Positions 35,825 to 44,901 are shown, numbered from the stretch's first letter. The stretch is 64,000 nucleotides of DNA from Pontibacter korlensis (GCF_000973725.1 NZ_CP009621.1:434001-498000), one strand, 5' to 3'. The notes: generated by a model from the letters alone, not told the origin. Program-made: numbers and translations.

Positions 35825-35997
35825 ATTAAAAGGTAAGGTTTGTTTTCTGGGATGTCATTTTATAAGTGCAGTTTATAAAAAAAGAAGGAGAATATATAGT
35901 ACTACTTCTATTATGACTGCAAACCAGTGGCTTCTTCAATATGCCCTATAACTCAGCCTCCATTCTAAAGCCAAGAACAAAACTCACTCACACTGCC

Positions 35998-36029
35998 TTG
36001 TCAAGTTTTTCTGTTATAAAACTTGACAA
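35998..36029. other. Inverted repeat in the divergent region 35825-36158
   Basis: Perfect 12-bp arms TTGTCAAGTTTT / AAAACTTGACAA with an 8-nt loop, between two divergent genes. It could be an operator or a leftover terminator. Confidence 0.5.
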
Positions 36030-36103
36030 TTACTGAGATTAAGATTTCACAACCTTAACTTATTTACCAGCAGAAGCCATCTGTTTGATTTATAAAGAGC
36101 ACA

Positions 36104-36135
36104 TTGGCGCTTATAGATGTAAACCACTATTTTTG
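36104..36135 (+). promoter_or_regulatory. Likely Bacteroidota promoter of the AlbA_2 protein gene
   Basis: TTG at 36104, 21-nt spacer, then TATTTTTG (36128-36135, TAnnTTTG); the gene begins 23 bp later. Confidence 0.5.
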
Positions 36136-36158
36136 AAGTTCACAAAACAGATAGTTGA

Positions 36159-37475
36159 ATGCCCGAGAGTCAAAATATCGAGTGGAAGGTTAGTTGGCGC
36201 GACGAGTACCTGAAGTGGATCTGCGGCTTTGCCAACGCCAAGGGCGGCAGGATCTACATTGGCAAGGACGATGACGGCCATGTCACCGGCCTCTCTGACT
36301 ATAAAAAGCTGATGGAGGACATTCCTAATAAGGTGTTGAATCATCTTGGCATCCTCTGTGACGTGAACCTTCATGAAGAGAGTGGCAGGCACTTTATCGA
36401 AATTGTGGTGCATCCCTATGATGTGCCGATCTCTTACCACGGGAAGTACCATTTCAGGAGCGGCAGCACGAAGCAGGAGTTAAACGGAGCCGCTCTAAAC
36501 GAGTTCCTGCTCCGCAAGGCGGGCAAAACCTGGGACGACGTAGTAGAACCCAGCGCTACGTTGCAGGACATAGGCGAAACCGGCATCGAGGCTTTCAAGA
36601 GGGGAGCCAGCAACAGCAGGCGTCTACCTTCCGCGGCGGATGACAGCACGCAGGAGCTCCTGAGAAACCTGAGGCTGCTGAAGGGAGATGACCTGAAGCG
36701 AGCGGCTCTGCTGCTATTCGGGAAAGATGTGCGGGCATTCTTCCCCACGGCTTATGTGAAGATTGGCCGGTTCGGAAGTTCTGACGCTGACTTGCTCTTC
36801 CAAGACTTAGTGGAGGGAAATGCCTTTCAGCTGGCTGACCTTACCTTGGAACTGCTACAGAAGAAGTACCTCACGGCCCCTGTTTCCTACCAGGGGCTTC
36901 ACCGCATAGAGGGTTCTGAGTATCCGTTTGAGGCACTCCGCGAGATCCTGCTCAACGCCATTGTGCACCGCACGTACATGACAGCTCCCATCCAGGTGAG
37001 TGTCTATAGCGACCGGCTCACCGTCTGGAACGAGGGAACACTGCCGGATAACCTGTCGATAGAAGACCTGAAGCGGAAGCACCCGTCTCTTCCCAAGAAC
37101 CCCGTGCTGGCGGATGTCTGCTTCAAGGGTGGCCTGATCGAAGCTTGGGGTAGGGGCACTGTGAAAGTCATGGAGGAGTGCCGACGCCACGGACTTCCTG
37201 AGCCCCGCATAGAGACCATCGCCGGCGGTATTTCTGTCACGCTTTTCAAGGACATCTACACAGAGGAGCTTCTGAAGGAATTCCATTTGAATGAAAGGCA
37301 GGAGGATGCTTTACTGCACTGGAAGGGTGAGGGAAGGATTCGGAGCAGCAGGTACAAGGAGAGATTCGCCGTGACGGACAGAACCGCTCTAAGGGACCTG
37401 ACCGAATTGGTGGAAAAGGGGCTGCTTACTAAAGAAGGGGAAAAGAAGGCCACTCTCTATGTTTACAGAAGCTAG
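36159..37475 (+). CDS. AlbA_2/Schlafen-like ATP-binding transcriptional regulator-type protein
   Basis: 438 residues. The N-terminal AlbA_2 domain (about 5-110) shows IEWKVSWRDEYLKWICGFAN and GGRIYIGKDDDGHVTGL. A GHKL-type ATPase domain follows (about 250-345: ALREILLNAIVHRTY, LTVWNEGTLPDNLS, GLIEAWGRGTVKVMEEC), then a C-terminal winged helix. Such proteins are usually described as ATP-binding or putative DNA-binding regulators and are frequent in defence islands. It is the only plus-strand gene in this stretch and converges on the CBASS operon. Its role there is not known. Confidence 0.85.
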   Translation: MPESQNIEWKVSWRDEYLKWICGFANAKGGRIYIGKDDDGHVTGLSDYKKLMEDIPNKVLNHLGILCDVNLHEESGRHFIEIVVHPYDVPISYHGKYHFRSGSTKQELNGAALNEFLLRKAGKTWDDVVEPSATLQDIGETGIEAFKRGASNSRRLPSAADDSTQELLRNLRLLKGDDLKRAALLLFGKDVRAFFPTAYVKIGRFGSSDADLLFQDLVEGNAFQLADLTLELLQKKYLTAPVSYQGLHRIEGSEYPFEALREILLNAIVHRTYMTAPIQVSVYSDRLTVWNEGTLPDNLSIEDLKRKHPSLPKNPVLADVCFKGGLIEAWGRGTVKVMEECRRHGLPEPRIETIAGGISVTLFKDIYTEELLKEFHLNERQEDALLHWKGEGRIRSSRYKERFAVTDRTALRDLTELVEKGLLTKEGEKKATLYVYRS

Positions 37476-37477
37476 TA

Positions 37478-37520
37478 TGTCGGATAAAAGTCCTTAATGT
37501 CGGTTAAATGTCGGATAAAA
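37478..37520. repeat. Three short direct repeats TGTCGGWTAAA
   Basis: TGTCGGATAAAA (37478), TGTCGGTTAAA (37498), TGTCGGATAAAA (37509) in the gap between the AlbA_2 gene and the convergent CBASS operon. Function unknown. Confidence 0.55.
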
Positions 37521-37525
37521 ATGCA

Positions 37526-38332
37526 TCAAGCATCTAGTGCCTGCTCCTGCAAAATATCCTTAAATATGAGTGTGTTTACTATTTGATGATAAACAGTGAA
37601 TCTGCTGTTAGCGTAATTAAGCCTCTCGCTAAAGTGAGACTTATCTTGAGGAAGTTCTAGCCTTCCTCCGTAGTAAACAAACACATCTTCTGCATTGCTT
37701 TCTTCCAGGTAACTTACAATTGTTTCTGTGTCTAAGTTTTTCCTAATGTTACAGAATATAAGCAGATCAGACGGAGGAAAAGGTATATAGATGTCAACGG
37801 TGGTGCACTCTATATTTTTAAAGCCCATTCGTTTAAGCAAGGTTTTCATGAGATTCGTTTCATCATCAGATCCACTAACGACCCTCACGAGCTTCTCTTT
37901 CTTTACTTTGCTTTCTACCCTATGACTGTTCACCAACTCCATCATTGATTGAGTGTTTTCAAACAGGTACGTCTGAAGTTTTTCCTTTAGAGTGTTTTCG
38001 GCGAGCTTTTTCATACCCCAAAAGAACTGGTAAATTAAGCCTCCTATTCCAAGAGCTAACAGGAGACCACCAACTACGGCTACTGTGTTTAGGAGCGTAA
38101 GCTTATCGTCTATCTCATTCTTTTTTTCCGTCAGCTGTATATCGATCTCTTGTTGGTTCTCCTGTAGCTTCAGGTGTACTTCTTTCTCCAGGTTGTCTAC
38201 TTTCTTTTGAATTATTTCTTGGTTGTAAGTTTCTAACTGTTGAACTCGGTTTTCAATGGAAGTATTAGGTTCTTTAGCATGGACAGAGAAACACATCATG
38301 ACTAGAACAACAAAAAGAACTAAATTTTTCAT
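37526..38332 (-). CDS. Membrane-anchored protein, probable CBASS effector
   Basis: 268 residues. Signal-peptide-like N-terminus (MKNLVLFVVLVMMCFSVHA), a coiled coil (about 27-80, rich in Gln/Glu/Lys), a membrane segment (about 80-105, VAVVGGLLLALGIGGLIYQF), and a soluble C-terminal domain (about 145-268) with SGSDDETNLMKTLLKRMGF and PPSDLLIFCN, suggestive of a Rossmann-like fold. It is the last gene of the CBASS operon, the slot of an effector that senses the cyclic nucleotide and harms the membrane. I do not recognise the sensor domain. Confidence 0.65.
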   Translation of the reverse strand: MKNLVLFVVLVMMCFSVHAKEPNTSIENRVQQLETYNQEIIQKKVDNLEKEVHLKLQENQQEIDIQLTEKKNEIDDKLTLLNTVAVVGGLLLALGIGGLIYQFFWGMKKLAENTLKEKLQTYLFENTQSMMELVNSHRVESKVKKEKLVRVVSGSDDETNLMKTLLKRMGFKNIECTTVDIYIPFPPSDLLIFCNIRKNLDTETIVSYLEESNAEDVFVYYGGRLELPQDKSHFSERLNYANSRFTVYHQIVNTLIFKDILQEQALDA

Positions 38333-38361
38333 TTTATTTTAACTTTTGATAGCCGAAAGTA

Positions 38362-40497
38362 TCAGTTATAAGGTGAAAATTTATACAATTTATTTTTAGA
38401 GAAAACATAGAAGCTAAGCTGCATCTCTCCTTTGTACCCTGACGCGATTAGTAAAAGGGGATTAGCTACCGCCACACTTCCAGCCTCCGCTACCTTTTTC
38501 AAAGAAGCAAAGTCTTGAGGTGAGTACTGACCACTGCCTTTAGGGTGAGAGTGCCACTCACCCAAATATTCAACCCCTGAATCATGCTCTTTCCCGTATT
38601 TATTCAGCTTCTTATTAAGCTCATCTGTATCAGGGACAAAAGATGTGGGTGAGCTTTTAAATTTGGAAGGTAATATTACATCAAAAACTAATGCCTCCGA
38701 AAAATCATCTGAGTAGGAGCCCATCAAAAGACCTCCATATTCATTTGGAAAGAAGGAATCAGAATTAGCTAGAACTGTTTCTACAGTGGCTGAAGATACC
38801 TTAAGTTTAAGCCCAAGTTCTGGTTGCTGATATTTTATGAAAGACAACTTGCTGATAGATGAATTGGTTTCGGCAGAAAGAATAAATGTTTCAGGTTTCT
38901 GTCCGTTCAAAGTTGACGTGTTGATATTATTTAGTGCTTTATTAAGCAGCGCGTTAATTTCAGGATAGCTAGCCTCGAATGTAAAGTGCCAGCATCCAGT
39001 GCCAGGCTTAAATGTTGGATAATGATCCGCTTTAAGCCAATCTAGAAGTCTAGACTTCATCTCAATAAGCCGAGGGCTGTCCCATGAAGATAAGCACAGC
39101 AGGTGTCTTGCTTTATTTGTAATGGAAAGACTAACGATGGGAGAAATTACATTTCCGTAGGACAGCATTTGTAGCACCTGATTATCGGCAGAGCAATCGA
39201 ATATCAGGTCAAACTGGTTTAATACAGATGCTGTGTTCTCGTAATATCTGCCTTTGGGACTCGTCGGCTGTATCGCTGCGATTGTCTCTATATCGACGAA
39301 GGGAGAAATATCCAGTAAGCTTAGACGCAAATTCAGCACCTTAGCTATATTCGTGTGCTTAAAGGTTAATTTACTCCTGCAAACATTACCAGGCTCAACT
39401 GTATCACTGTCAGATAAAGTCAGTTTTGTTAGACCTCCTCGCACAAGCAGTTCTGACAACGAACTGCCTATAGCTCCCGCACCTATTATTAGAATGTTCT
39501 TGGACACCAAAGCCTTACTGAGCATTCCACGGCCAAAGAATCTTTGGTAACTACTGTTCGTTGTCCCATCCCAGAGCAGGGGCTCAGTGAGGTTCTTGAT
39601 ATACTTGGGGCGCCGCTTTAACTCTCTCCTCCTAAAGTCTTTGACTGGAACCAACAGGAGATCCCAATGGACTTCTTGCTTATTGTCTAAGGTTGGGATT
39701 GCATAGCCCAAAGCCAAAAGAAAATACTCTCGTAACCCATCAGGACCAAGCATATACCTGGCACTCTTTTTACAGAAGTCTAAGAAGAAGTCAGAGAATG
39801 ACGATGGAAGTAAGTCTCGGAGCTGTTCCCAAGAATCCATCTTCAACCGGTGCCTTACGACCGGCTCCTTTGCCACAAATACCCAAACACCCTGATAGAG
39901 ATCACCGCCCTTGTAAGCTTTAGACCAAGAGGATTCCTTTCCTCCTAACTGTTGAGCCAGCAGAGTATAAGTTTCCGCTTTTCCGTTAGATGTTAGCCTT
40001 TGGTTAAGAACCGTATAGGTCATGGTCCCATACAGGTTCTCTCTAAATCTGTCTGGTGTTAAATCATTTGCTGTCTCGGAGAAAAGCAGGTGAGCCTTGC
40101 CCTGTGTTTTGAAGGCAGGGTATTCATACTCTTGGCGGGTTTCATTGATATATAAATCCTCTATCCACTGGTATAGCTTTTCAACATCCAAAGAGAGCCT
40201 GGTATGTAGGTGGTCTACAAACGGAGTATTAAGGCAAGCATTTCCTCCAAGCGTTTCTGTGGCAGTAAGATTTTGATGGTTGTACCCTTTTATCGTTCTG
40301 CAGTAAAAGTGTGCTTCGCCAAAAGGGTAATCTTCGGGCAGAAGCACTTCAAAGTCTAACGGGCCTTTGGCCGTATCGATACAGATTCGGCCGTGGTAAA
40401 AAGGCTCTTCATCAAGAAGCCTAAAATTTTGTTCAAGTCGACATCTTTCCAACCCCGCAAAATAGCTGTTATAGAATTCAATGTCACTTTTATGCAT
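38362..40497 (-). CDS. cap2-cap3 fusion: CBASS E2-E1-JAB fusion protein (Cap2 fused to Cap3-like protease)
   Basis: An E2-like domain (about 10-140 counted from the upstream Met) has the likely catalytic Cys in GGNACLNTPF. An E1/ThiF adenylation domain (about 335-500) has NILIIGAGAIGSSLSELLVR and LSDSDTVEPGNVCRSKL. A C-terminal JAB domain (about 590-720) has NEYGGLLMGS and GEWHSHPKGSGQYSPQD, a full JAMM metal motif. Cap2 conjugates the CD-NTase C-terminus to targets and Cap3 removes it; here both activities sit in one chain. The frame opens at 40530, but the Met at 40497 overlaps the CD-NTase stop (ATGCATAA), so I prefer it. All key motifs are present. Confidence 0.88.
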   Translation of the reverse strand: MHKSDIEFYNSYFAGLERCRLEQNFRLLDEEPFYHGRICIDTAKGPLDFEVLLPEDYPFGEAHFYCRTIKGYNHQNLTATETLGGNACLNTPFVDHLHTRLSLDVEKLYQWIEDLYINETRQEYEYPAFKTQGKAHLLFSETANDLTPDRFRENLYGTMTYTVLNQRLTSNGKAETYTLLAQQLGGKESSWSKAYKGGDLYQGVWVFVAKEPVVRHRLKMDSWEQLRDLLPSSFSDFFLDFCKKSARYMLGPDGLREYFLLALGYAIPTLDNKQEVHWDLLLVPVKDFRRRELKRRPKYIKNLTEPLLWDGTTNSSYQRFFGRGMLSKALVSKNILIIGAGAIGSSLSELLVRGGLTKLTLSDSDTVEPGNVCRSKLTFKHTNIAKVLNLRLSLLDISPFVDIETIAAIQPTSPKGRYYENTASVLNQFDLIFDCSADNQVLQMLSYGNVISPIVSLSITNKARHLLCLSSWDSPRLIEMKSRLLDWLKADHYPTFKPGTGCWHFTFEASYPEINALLNKALNNINTSTLNGQKPETFILSAETNSSISKLSFIKYQQPELGLKLKVSSATVETVLANSDSFFPNEYGGLLMGSYSDDFSEALVFDVILPSKFKSSPTSFVPDTDELNKKLNKYGKEHDSGVEYLGEWHSHPKGSGQYSPQDFASLKKVAEAGSVAVANPLLLIASGYKGEMQLSFYVFSKNKLYKFSPYN

Positions 40498-41449
40498 AAG
40501 ATGTAGGGGGTAACTTCGTAGTAGCTTCACTTTTTCTCTCGTACTGGGAGTTGCTACTGCTCTTTTTCTCTTCCTCTTTTGGGTATTTAGGGTTAGCCGG
40601 GAAGTAATATTCTATTTTCTTTTCATCCTTCTCGATCTTCTCCAGCATTTCCTCAATCTCTTCGTGCAGCTCATCTTTTCTCTCTGAAGTTAAGCTATCT
40701 GCCACATTATTGTTGCTGTTACCAGGATCCTTAAGCGAGATTGTTTTGATATTGTCCCTAATGAATTCTAAGGACATTTTTAGCCTGGCCCAGAGCCCTC
40801 TTGGCACATCTTCCGCCTGATCGAAAGCTTCCATGGTCAATAGCTCCACCAGGAAGGATTTTAGGTCATGGTCGTGGTTGAACTTCCACACCTTGATTAG
40901 TTTTATAGTCTCCCTTTCATTAGTCCTACCTCTGATTTTTTCCAGTTGCTTATGAATGTTTGTTTTTTTGGAAGTTGGGTCATCCTCTTTGTTCAAATAG
41001 AGTTTTATGTCATTTTCATCAGAATTGGAGTCTGAAGCCAGCTTCCGCCCAGGTGTGACATCAAAAAGCACATCATCTCCATCTACGTTAAACTTTAACC
41101 CAACCGATACTTTTTGCTTTCTGACCTTTACTAGGTCATCATCGGTTTTCTTGTACTCTTTCTTTAGGAACTCATATACTGAATCGTGCATCTCTTTGAG
41201 GGTTTTAAACTTTTCTCTCTTAAAATGCACACACAGATCCAGATCAAACTTTGTGTTTATTGCTGTGAACTTACTGTAAGACCCAGAATTGATGATCTTC
41301 ACTATATCACTGCCATACTCTTCACAAAGAGCATCTTTAACTTTGTCCCGCTTAGTTTTATATTTATCTAAGAGGTCTTTCTCTTCTTCTCGGTTAATGT
41401 TGTGCGTGTCGAGCACGAACTGGAGGTGGTTGTTCTTGAATGTGGACAT
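40490..41449 (-). CDS. cdn (CD-NTase): CBASS CD-NTase (cGAS/DncV-like nucleotidyltransferase)
   Basis: 319 residues. Active site: GS at 56-57 (INSGSYSKFTAI), DLDL with Asp 69 and 71, third Asp near 130 (DDVLFDVTPGRK). On phage infection such enzymes make cyclic oligonucleotides that activate an effector. The C-terminus is a long Lys/Glu/Ser-rich tail ending PPTSYA, which suits conjugation by the neighbouring E2-E1 protein. First gene of the three-gene operon CD-NTase, E2-E1-JAB, membrane effector. Which nucleotide it makes cannot be told from sequence alone. Confidence 0.9.
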   Translation of the reverse strand: MSTFKNNHLQFVLDTHNINREEEKDLLDKYKTKRDKVKDALCEEYGSDIVKIINSGSYSKFTAINTKFDLDLCVHFKREKFKTLKEMHDSVYEFLKKEYKKTDDDLVKVRKQKVSVGLKFNVDGDDVLFDVTPGRKLASDSNSDENDIKLYLNKEDDPTSKKTNIHKQLEKIRGRTNERETIKLIKVWKFNHDHDLKSFLVELLTMEAFDQAEDVPRGLWARLKMSLEFIRDNIKTISLKDPGNSNNNVADSLTSERKDELHEEIEEMLEKIEKDEKKIEYYFPANPKYPKEEEKKSSSNSQYERKSEATTKLPPTSYA

Positions 41450-41476
41450 GGAATAATCAATAAGGTAATAAAAGAT

Positions 41477-41505
41477 AACTGGGCAGAATTTTGCTCTGCC
41501 CAGTT
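41477..41505 (-). terminator. Hairpin between the small basic gene and the CBASS operon
   Basis: Arms AACTGGGCAGA/TCTGCCCAGTT, followed on the minus strand by ATCTTTTATT. A terminator or attenuator separating the small upstream gene from the CD-NTase gene. Confidence 0.6.
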
Positions 41506-41538
41506 ATTTACATTCTCATAAGTGCACTAATGTGCTAC

Positions 41539-41676
41539 TTACTTCTTCTTGCCGCCTTTGCTCTCTCTTTGAGAAAGAGCGCTTCCTGCAGCTGTCTTGC
41601 TTGCCGCACTAGTACGTCCGTCTCTCAAAACTTTAGATGCAGCAGAAGCAGCTTTTCTGCTTGTTTCTTTACTCAT
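41539..41676 (-). CDS. Small basic Ala/Ser/Lys-rich protein, 45 residues
   Basis: I translated this from ATG at 41676: it starts MSKETSRKAASAASKVLRDG and ends in GSALSQRESKGGKKK. The pattern ASKVLRDGRTS..SKTAAGSALSQR resembles small uncharacterised bacterial proteins I have seen before, so I think it is a real gene. It lies 90 bp upstream of the CBASS CD-NTase gene on the same strand, with a hairpin between. Possibly nucleic-acid binding by charge. Function unknown. Confidence 0.65.
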   Translation of the reverse strand: MSKETSRKAASAASKVLRDGRTSAASKTAAGSALSQRESKGGKKK

Positions 41677-41733
41677 GGCTAAAAGTTTACCTCATCTCAA
41701 CAAAGCAGGTGAGCTGATTTCCTGCCGAAAGCA

Positions 41734-41763
41734 TTTGCAGATTAATATATTTTACTACCTTTG
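41734..41763 (+). promoter_or_regulatory. Consensus Bacteroidota promoter without an obvious gene
   Basis: TTTG (41734-41737), 18-nt spacer, TACCTTTG (41756-41763), close to the ideal. It points rightward into 41764-42400, which has no credible gene, so it may drive a small RNA. Confidence 0.45.
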
Positions 41764-42667
41764 CACTCGGGAAAAAGAAGATAATAATATTATATAACCT
41801 AATGGTATGCTTTACGTATCTACCATTTAGATTAGTGGAATCAATTATTTGACCAGATTTTTATGGTACACTTTGCCATCTTGTATAATATTAAATATTT
41901 ACCATCTTTTATTTGTATAATAAAAGAAAAAGCATATATTAAATATAAATCACGCCTTTCTGTCAGTTCTTGGCAGGCTCCATTCCTCAATTGTTAGTAC
42001 CTGTCAGCAGTACATGACAATTTACCTTATTTAACATAAGGTAAATTTATAAGACATCAATGAGTACTAGATGAAGCTTGCTTTATCATCCTTATTTTGG
42101 AAGTCATTATTTAATCCCAAATTATAGAATTTGCTAAAAAGTAGAAGTTAACTTTTCTCGTTTTATACTTGAGGTTAGTATAGAAATGAAGTAAATATTA
42201 TAATAATATACACAAAGAATCTCGGTGAGGAGGTAAATTCGGGTGCCCGCTGTATTTAAGAGTAATACACACTTGATAGTGAACGGGTTATGCAGTAACT
42301 TCGAATCCCTGCATCGCATTGTTAATGTACAATAGTCAGGATGTAAGTGACATTCTCTGGTAATGTAAGAATAGGGTTACTACTTACTATAGCTTTCTTC
42401 ACACCTAGTGCAAACTAATTAAACAATCAGTTTGCCGTATCCGCTGCGGCAGATCCCGCTCAGTCCAATTCATCAATCTAATTACCTCATAATACCTAAA
42501 GTTCCTGCAGATAGGCTCATTATGAGTTATAAGACTATGCAGGTTCCCTGCTAATGCAGTCCCGGTCCTTCCTTTCCCAGACAAAAATGCTGTTGAAGAA
42601 GCCGGCTTCTTTCTTTTATAGGCATTCTTCAAATCGACTTCGCGAGCTAACCATCCCTTGCTGTTGA
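41764..42667. other. AT-rich gene-free stretch left of the broken integrase
   Basis: Contains a hairpin (ATTTACCTTA/TAAGGTAAAT, 42020-42046) and a tRNA T-arm-like segment CTTCGAATCCCTGCATC (42299-42315) within a small stem ATGCAG/CTGCAT. No protein gene supported; the 42405-42671 frame overlaps the integrase tail and looks spurious. Confidence 0.4.
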
Positions 42668-43882
42668 TCACTGCTTAAATCGCTCTCTGAGCAGGCGCAT
42701 ATCCTCCCCTACTTTCACATCCAGAATCTTGGCTTACTGCTGGGTAGTCCTTAGGCTGGTGTGGCCAAGCATTTTAGAGACACTTTCCATTGACACCCCG
42801 TTTAGAAGCGTCACAGTGGTGGCAAAGGTATGTCGGACAATATGAAAGGTAATAGGTTTTTCAATCCCGCACACGTCAGCTATTTCCTTCAGGTAGGCAT
42901 TCATCTTTTGGTTGCTGAGCACAGGTAGCAATCTGCCGTCATACAGGCATTGTGGGTGATCCTGGTAACGCTCCAGAATCTGCAGTGCCAACGGCAGCAG
43001 GGGGATGCGGGACGGTGTGTCCGTCTACTGCCTGTTCTTGAAGATCCACTGCTCCCCGTCAACTCCCTTCCCAATATCCGCTCGCTTCAGCTGCTGCACG
43101 TCCACGTAGGCAAGGCCGGTATAGCAGCTGAACAGGAAGATGTCCCGCACCTGCATCAGGCGCTCGCTTACGAACTTCTTTTCCGCCATCGCGTTTAACT
43201 CCTCCTCTGTGAGGAACACCCGGTCCACCTTCCGTGTCTTGGCTTTATAATTCCGAAAGGGATCAACTTTCAGCCAGCCGCTCGAAAGGCAGATGCGGAT
43301 TACTTTGCCAAAGTTCTTGATGTATTTAACAGCTGAATTGTTGTTGCACTTGCGAACGCTCCTGAGGTAGAAGTCATAGTCAGCGACGAAGGCATGGTCC
43401 ACTTTCCCGATATCAATATCCTCCACCACATATTTCCAGCGCAGAAAGTTAGCCGTATGCTTTAGCGAGGTTTTGTAACGCTTTGACGTACCTTCTGAAT
43501 ATTCAGAGCCTATAAGAGCCTCAACCTTCCGGTTATGCTCCTTAAAGATCTCGATGAGCATTCTGGGCTTGTCCTCCTTGCCCAAAAATTTCATCTTAAT
43601 TCTATCTGCCGTTATTGACTCGCCAGCCTCTATCAGCTGTCGGTGCGCCTCATACACCTTTGCCTGAAGTTTATCCAGGTACATGTTCAGGGATTTTATT
43701 TCCTCCCTGTTGCCGGAGGCACGGCCTGCGGCAACATTCCACCGGCCAGGTTGGCACTCTCTTCCCGTAGTAAGCTCAGCGCGCTTTCCCGTAACGGTAA
43801 TCCGGATATAGATCGGAACAGGCCCGGAGGTATAGTTCTTGGGCTTCTTGAGATAGAACAGGAGACTGAAATTGATGCTCAT
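42668..43882 (-). pseudogene. Tyrosine-type site-specific integrase (Arm/SAM-like, Bacteroidota type), inactivated
   Basis: In one continuous frame I can follow the Arm-DNA-binding domain (MSINFSLLFYLKKPKNYTSG), SAM-like domain and catalytic domain (FLFSCYTGLAYVDV, FHIVRHTFATTV, MLGHTSLRTTQ). Two in-frame stops break it: TAG at 43025-43027 (Lys in the sister copy at 60 kb) and TAA at 42734-42736, exactly where the Tyr nucleophile of HYAKI should be. The last 21 codons after that stop still match. It probably brought in the CBASS region and then died. Confidence 0.9.
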
Positions 43883-44010
43883 AAAAGTGACTTTTAAGGT
43901 TGAACAAAGTTAGCTTTGCAGTCACTTCCAGACAAGATGCACATCAATTGAACATCCTGTATATCAATATCTTAAAACTACGTTGGTGAGTTAGTCCTGT
44001 CGTCTAAGTT

Positions 44011-44222
44011 ACTCACCGAATCACTCACTTAAAATGTATGAAAAGGTGTGAAAACTTAGTGTGTCCAAAACAAAAACAGCCTGTAAACTTTTGATTTACA
44101 GGCTGTTTGCAAGTTATGATAAAAAAAATTGTGGAGATGCAGGGATTTTCTTTATCCGCACTACCAACTGATTATCATCAGTTTAAAACTTGCAATTTGA
44201 GTAACTCACCGAATCACTCACC
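44011..44222. repeat. Repeat pair and tRNA-tail-like remnant upstream of the integrase (possible attachment region)
   Basis: ACTCACCGAATCACTCAC occurs at 44011-44028 and 44204-44221. Between them are a terminator-like hairpin (arms AAACAGCCTGTAAA / TTTACAGGCTGTTT, 44074-44107) and GTGGAGATGCAGGGATT (44132-44148), whose complement reads like the 3' end of a tRNA (AATCCCTGCATCTCCAC). The tRNA-Ser locus at 61.1-61.3 kb has the same order: repeats, hairpin, tRNA 3' end. No other gene in 43883-44403. Confidence 0.5.
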
Positions 44223-44403
44223 GCCTGATATGCTGCAAACTAACTGCAAACACTATGGCTTAAAAATACTCAGAAGTTTAAGAAATAGCAATTAGGTTCT
44301 TGCTTTATACCCTGATGTTGAGATAGACCTTATCTACTCCTAGGTAGTCTAAAATTGTGGAGCTGACAATTGCGGGGAGCTGACACTGTGTTGCTACTGT
44401 TAT

Positions 44404-44901
44404 TTATAAGCCTTGCTCGTCGGCACTTGGTCCATAGCTACCTGGAATAGGAATTCCCAACAGCCGCAGGTACAGACCAAGCTGTGCCCTGTGATGGATT
44501 GTTTGCGCCAGCGCATGGCGGATGGTTTCATACTTCGACAGGGTCATGTACACAGCATCACCGCTGCGCAACGTCCAAGGCTCTTCCAGCTGCTCTTCTG
44601 TTGCCTGCTCCATATCTGCTTTCGCCTTTGCCAGGTTCTTCTCGAACAGCGTCAAGAGCCCCTCTGTGTTGGTTACATTACCGGGATTATAGGGACTGGC
44701 AGCAAAGTCGAGTTCATCGGTTGTAACAGCCAGGGTTATCCAGGTGGGCAAATCGGCAATGTGCAGTGCCAGGTCTTTAACAGGCATGCTCTTGGGGTGA
44801 GGCTGCCAGTCGTATTTGTCGTCAGGCACGATGGCCAGCATTTTGCGGGTTTTCTGCCCTTCTTCCTCGATTTCCTTCAGAAGCTTCTCGATGAGTTTCA
44901 T
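44404..44901 (-). CDS. DinB-family protein
   Basis: 165 residues, four-helix DinB/YfiT-like fold: LIEKLLKEIEEEGQKTRKML, metal-type His positions in LALHIADLP and TIHHRAQLGLYLRLLG, and an ending IPIPGSYGPSADE common in this family. Members are metal-binding, sometimes thiol-dependent transferases; the substrate here is unknown. It stands alone with no operon partner and is intact. Confidence 0.88.
   Translation of the reverse strand: MKLIEKLLKEIEEEGQKTRKMLAIVPDDKYDWQPHPKSMPVKDLALHIADLPTWITLAVTTDELDFAASPYNPGNVTNTEGLLTLFEKNLAKAKADMEQATEEQLEEPWTLRSGDAVYMTLSKYETIRHALAQTIHHRAQLGLYLRLLGIPIPGSYGPSADEQGL

Noticed and set aside
42225..42320. tRNA gene around the CTTCGAATCCCTGCATC segment
   Set aside because: The T-arm-like piece lacks a matching acceptor, anticodon and D-arm; only a remnant can be claimed.
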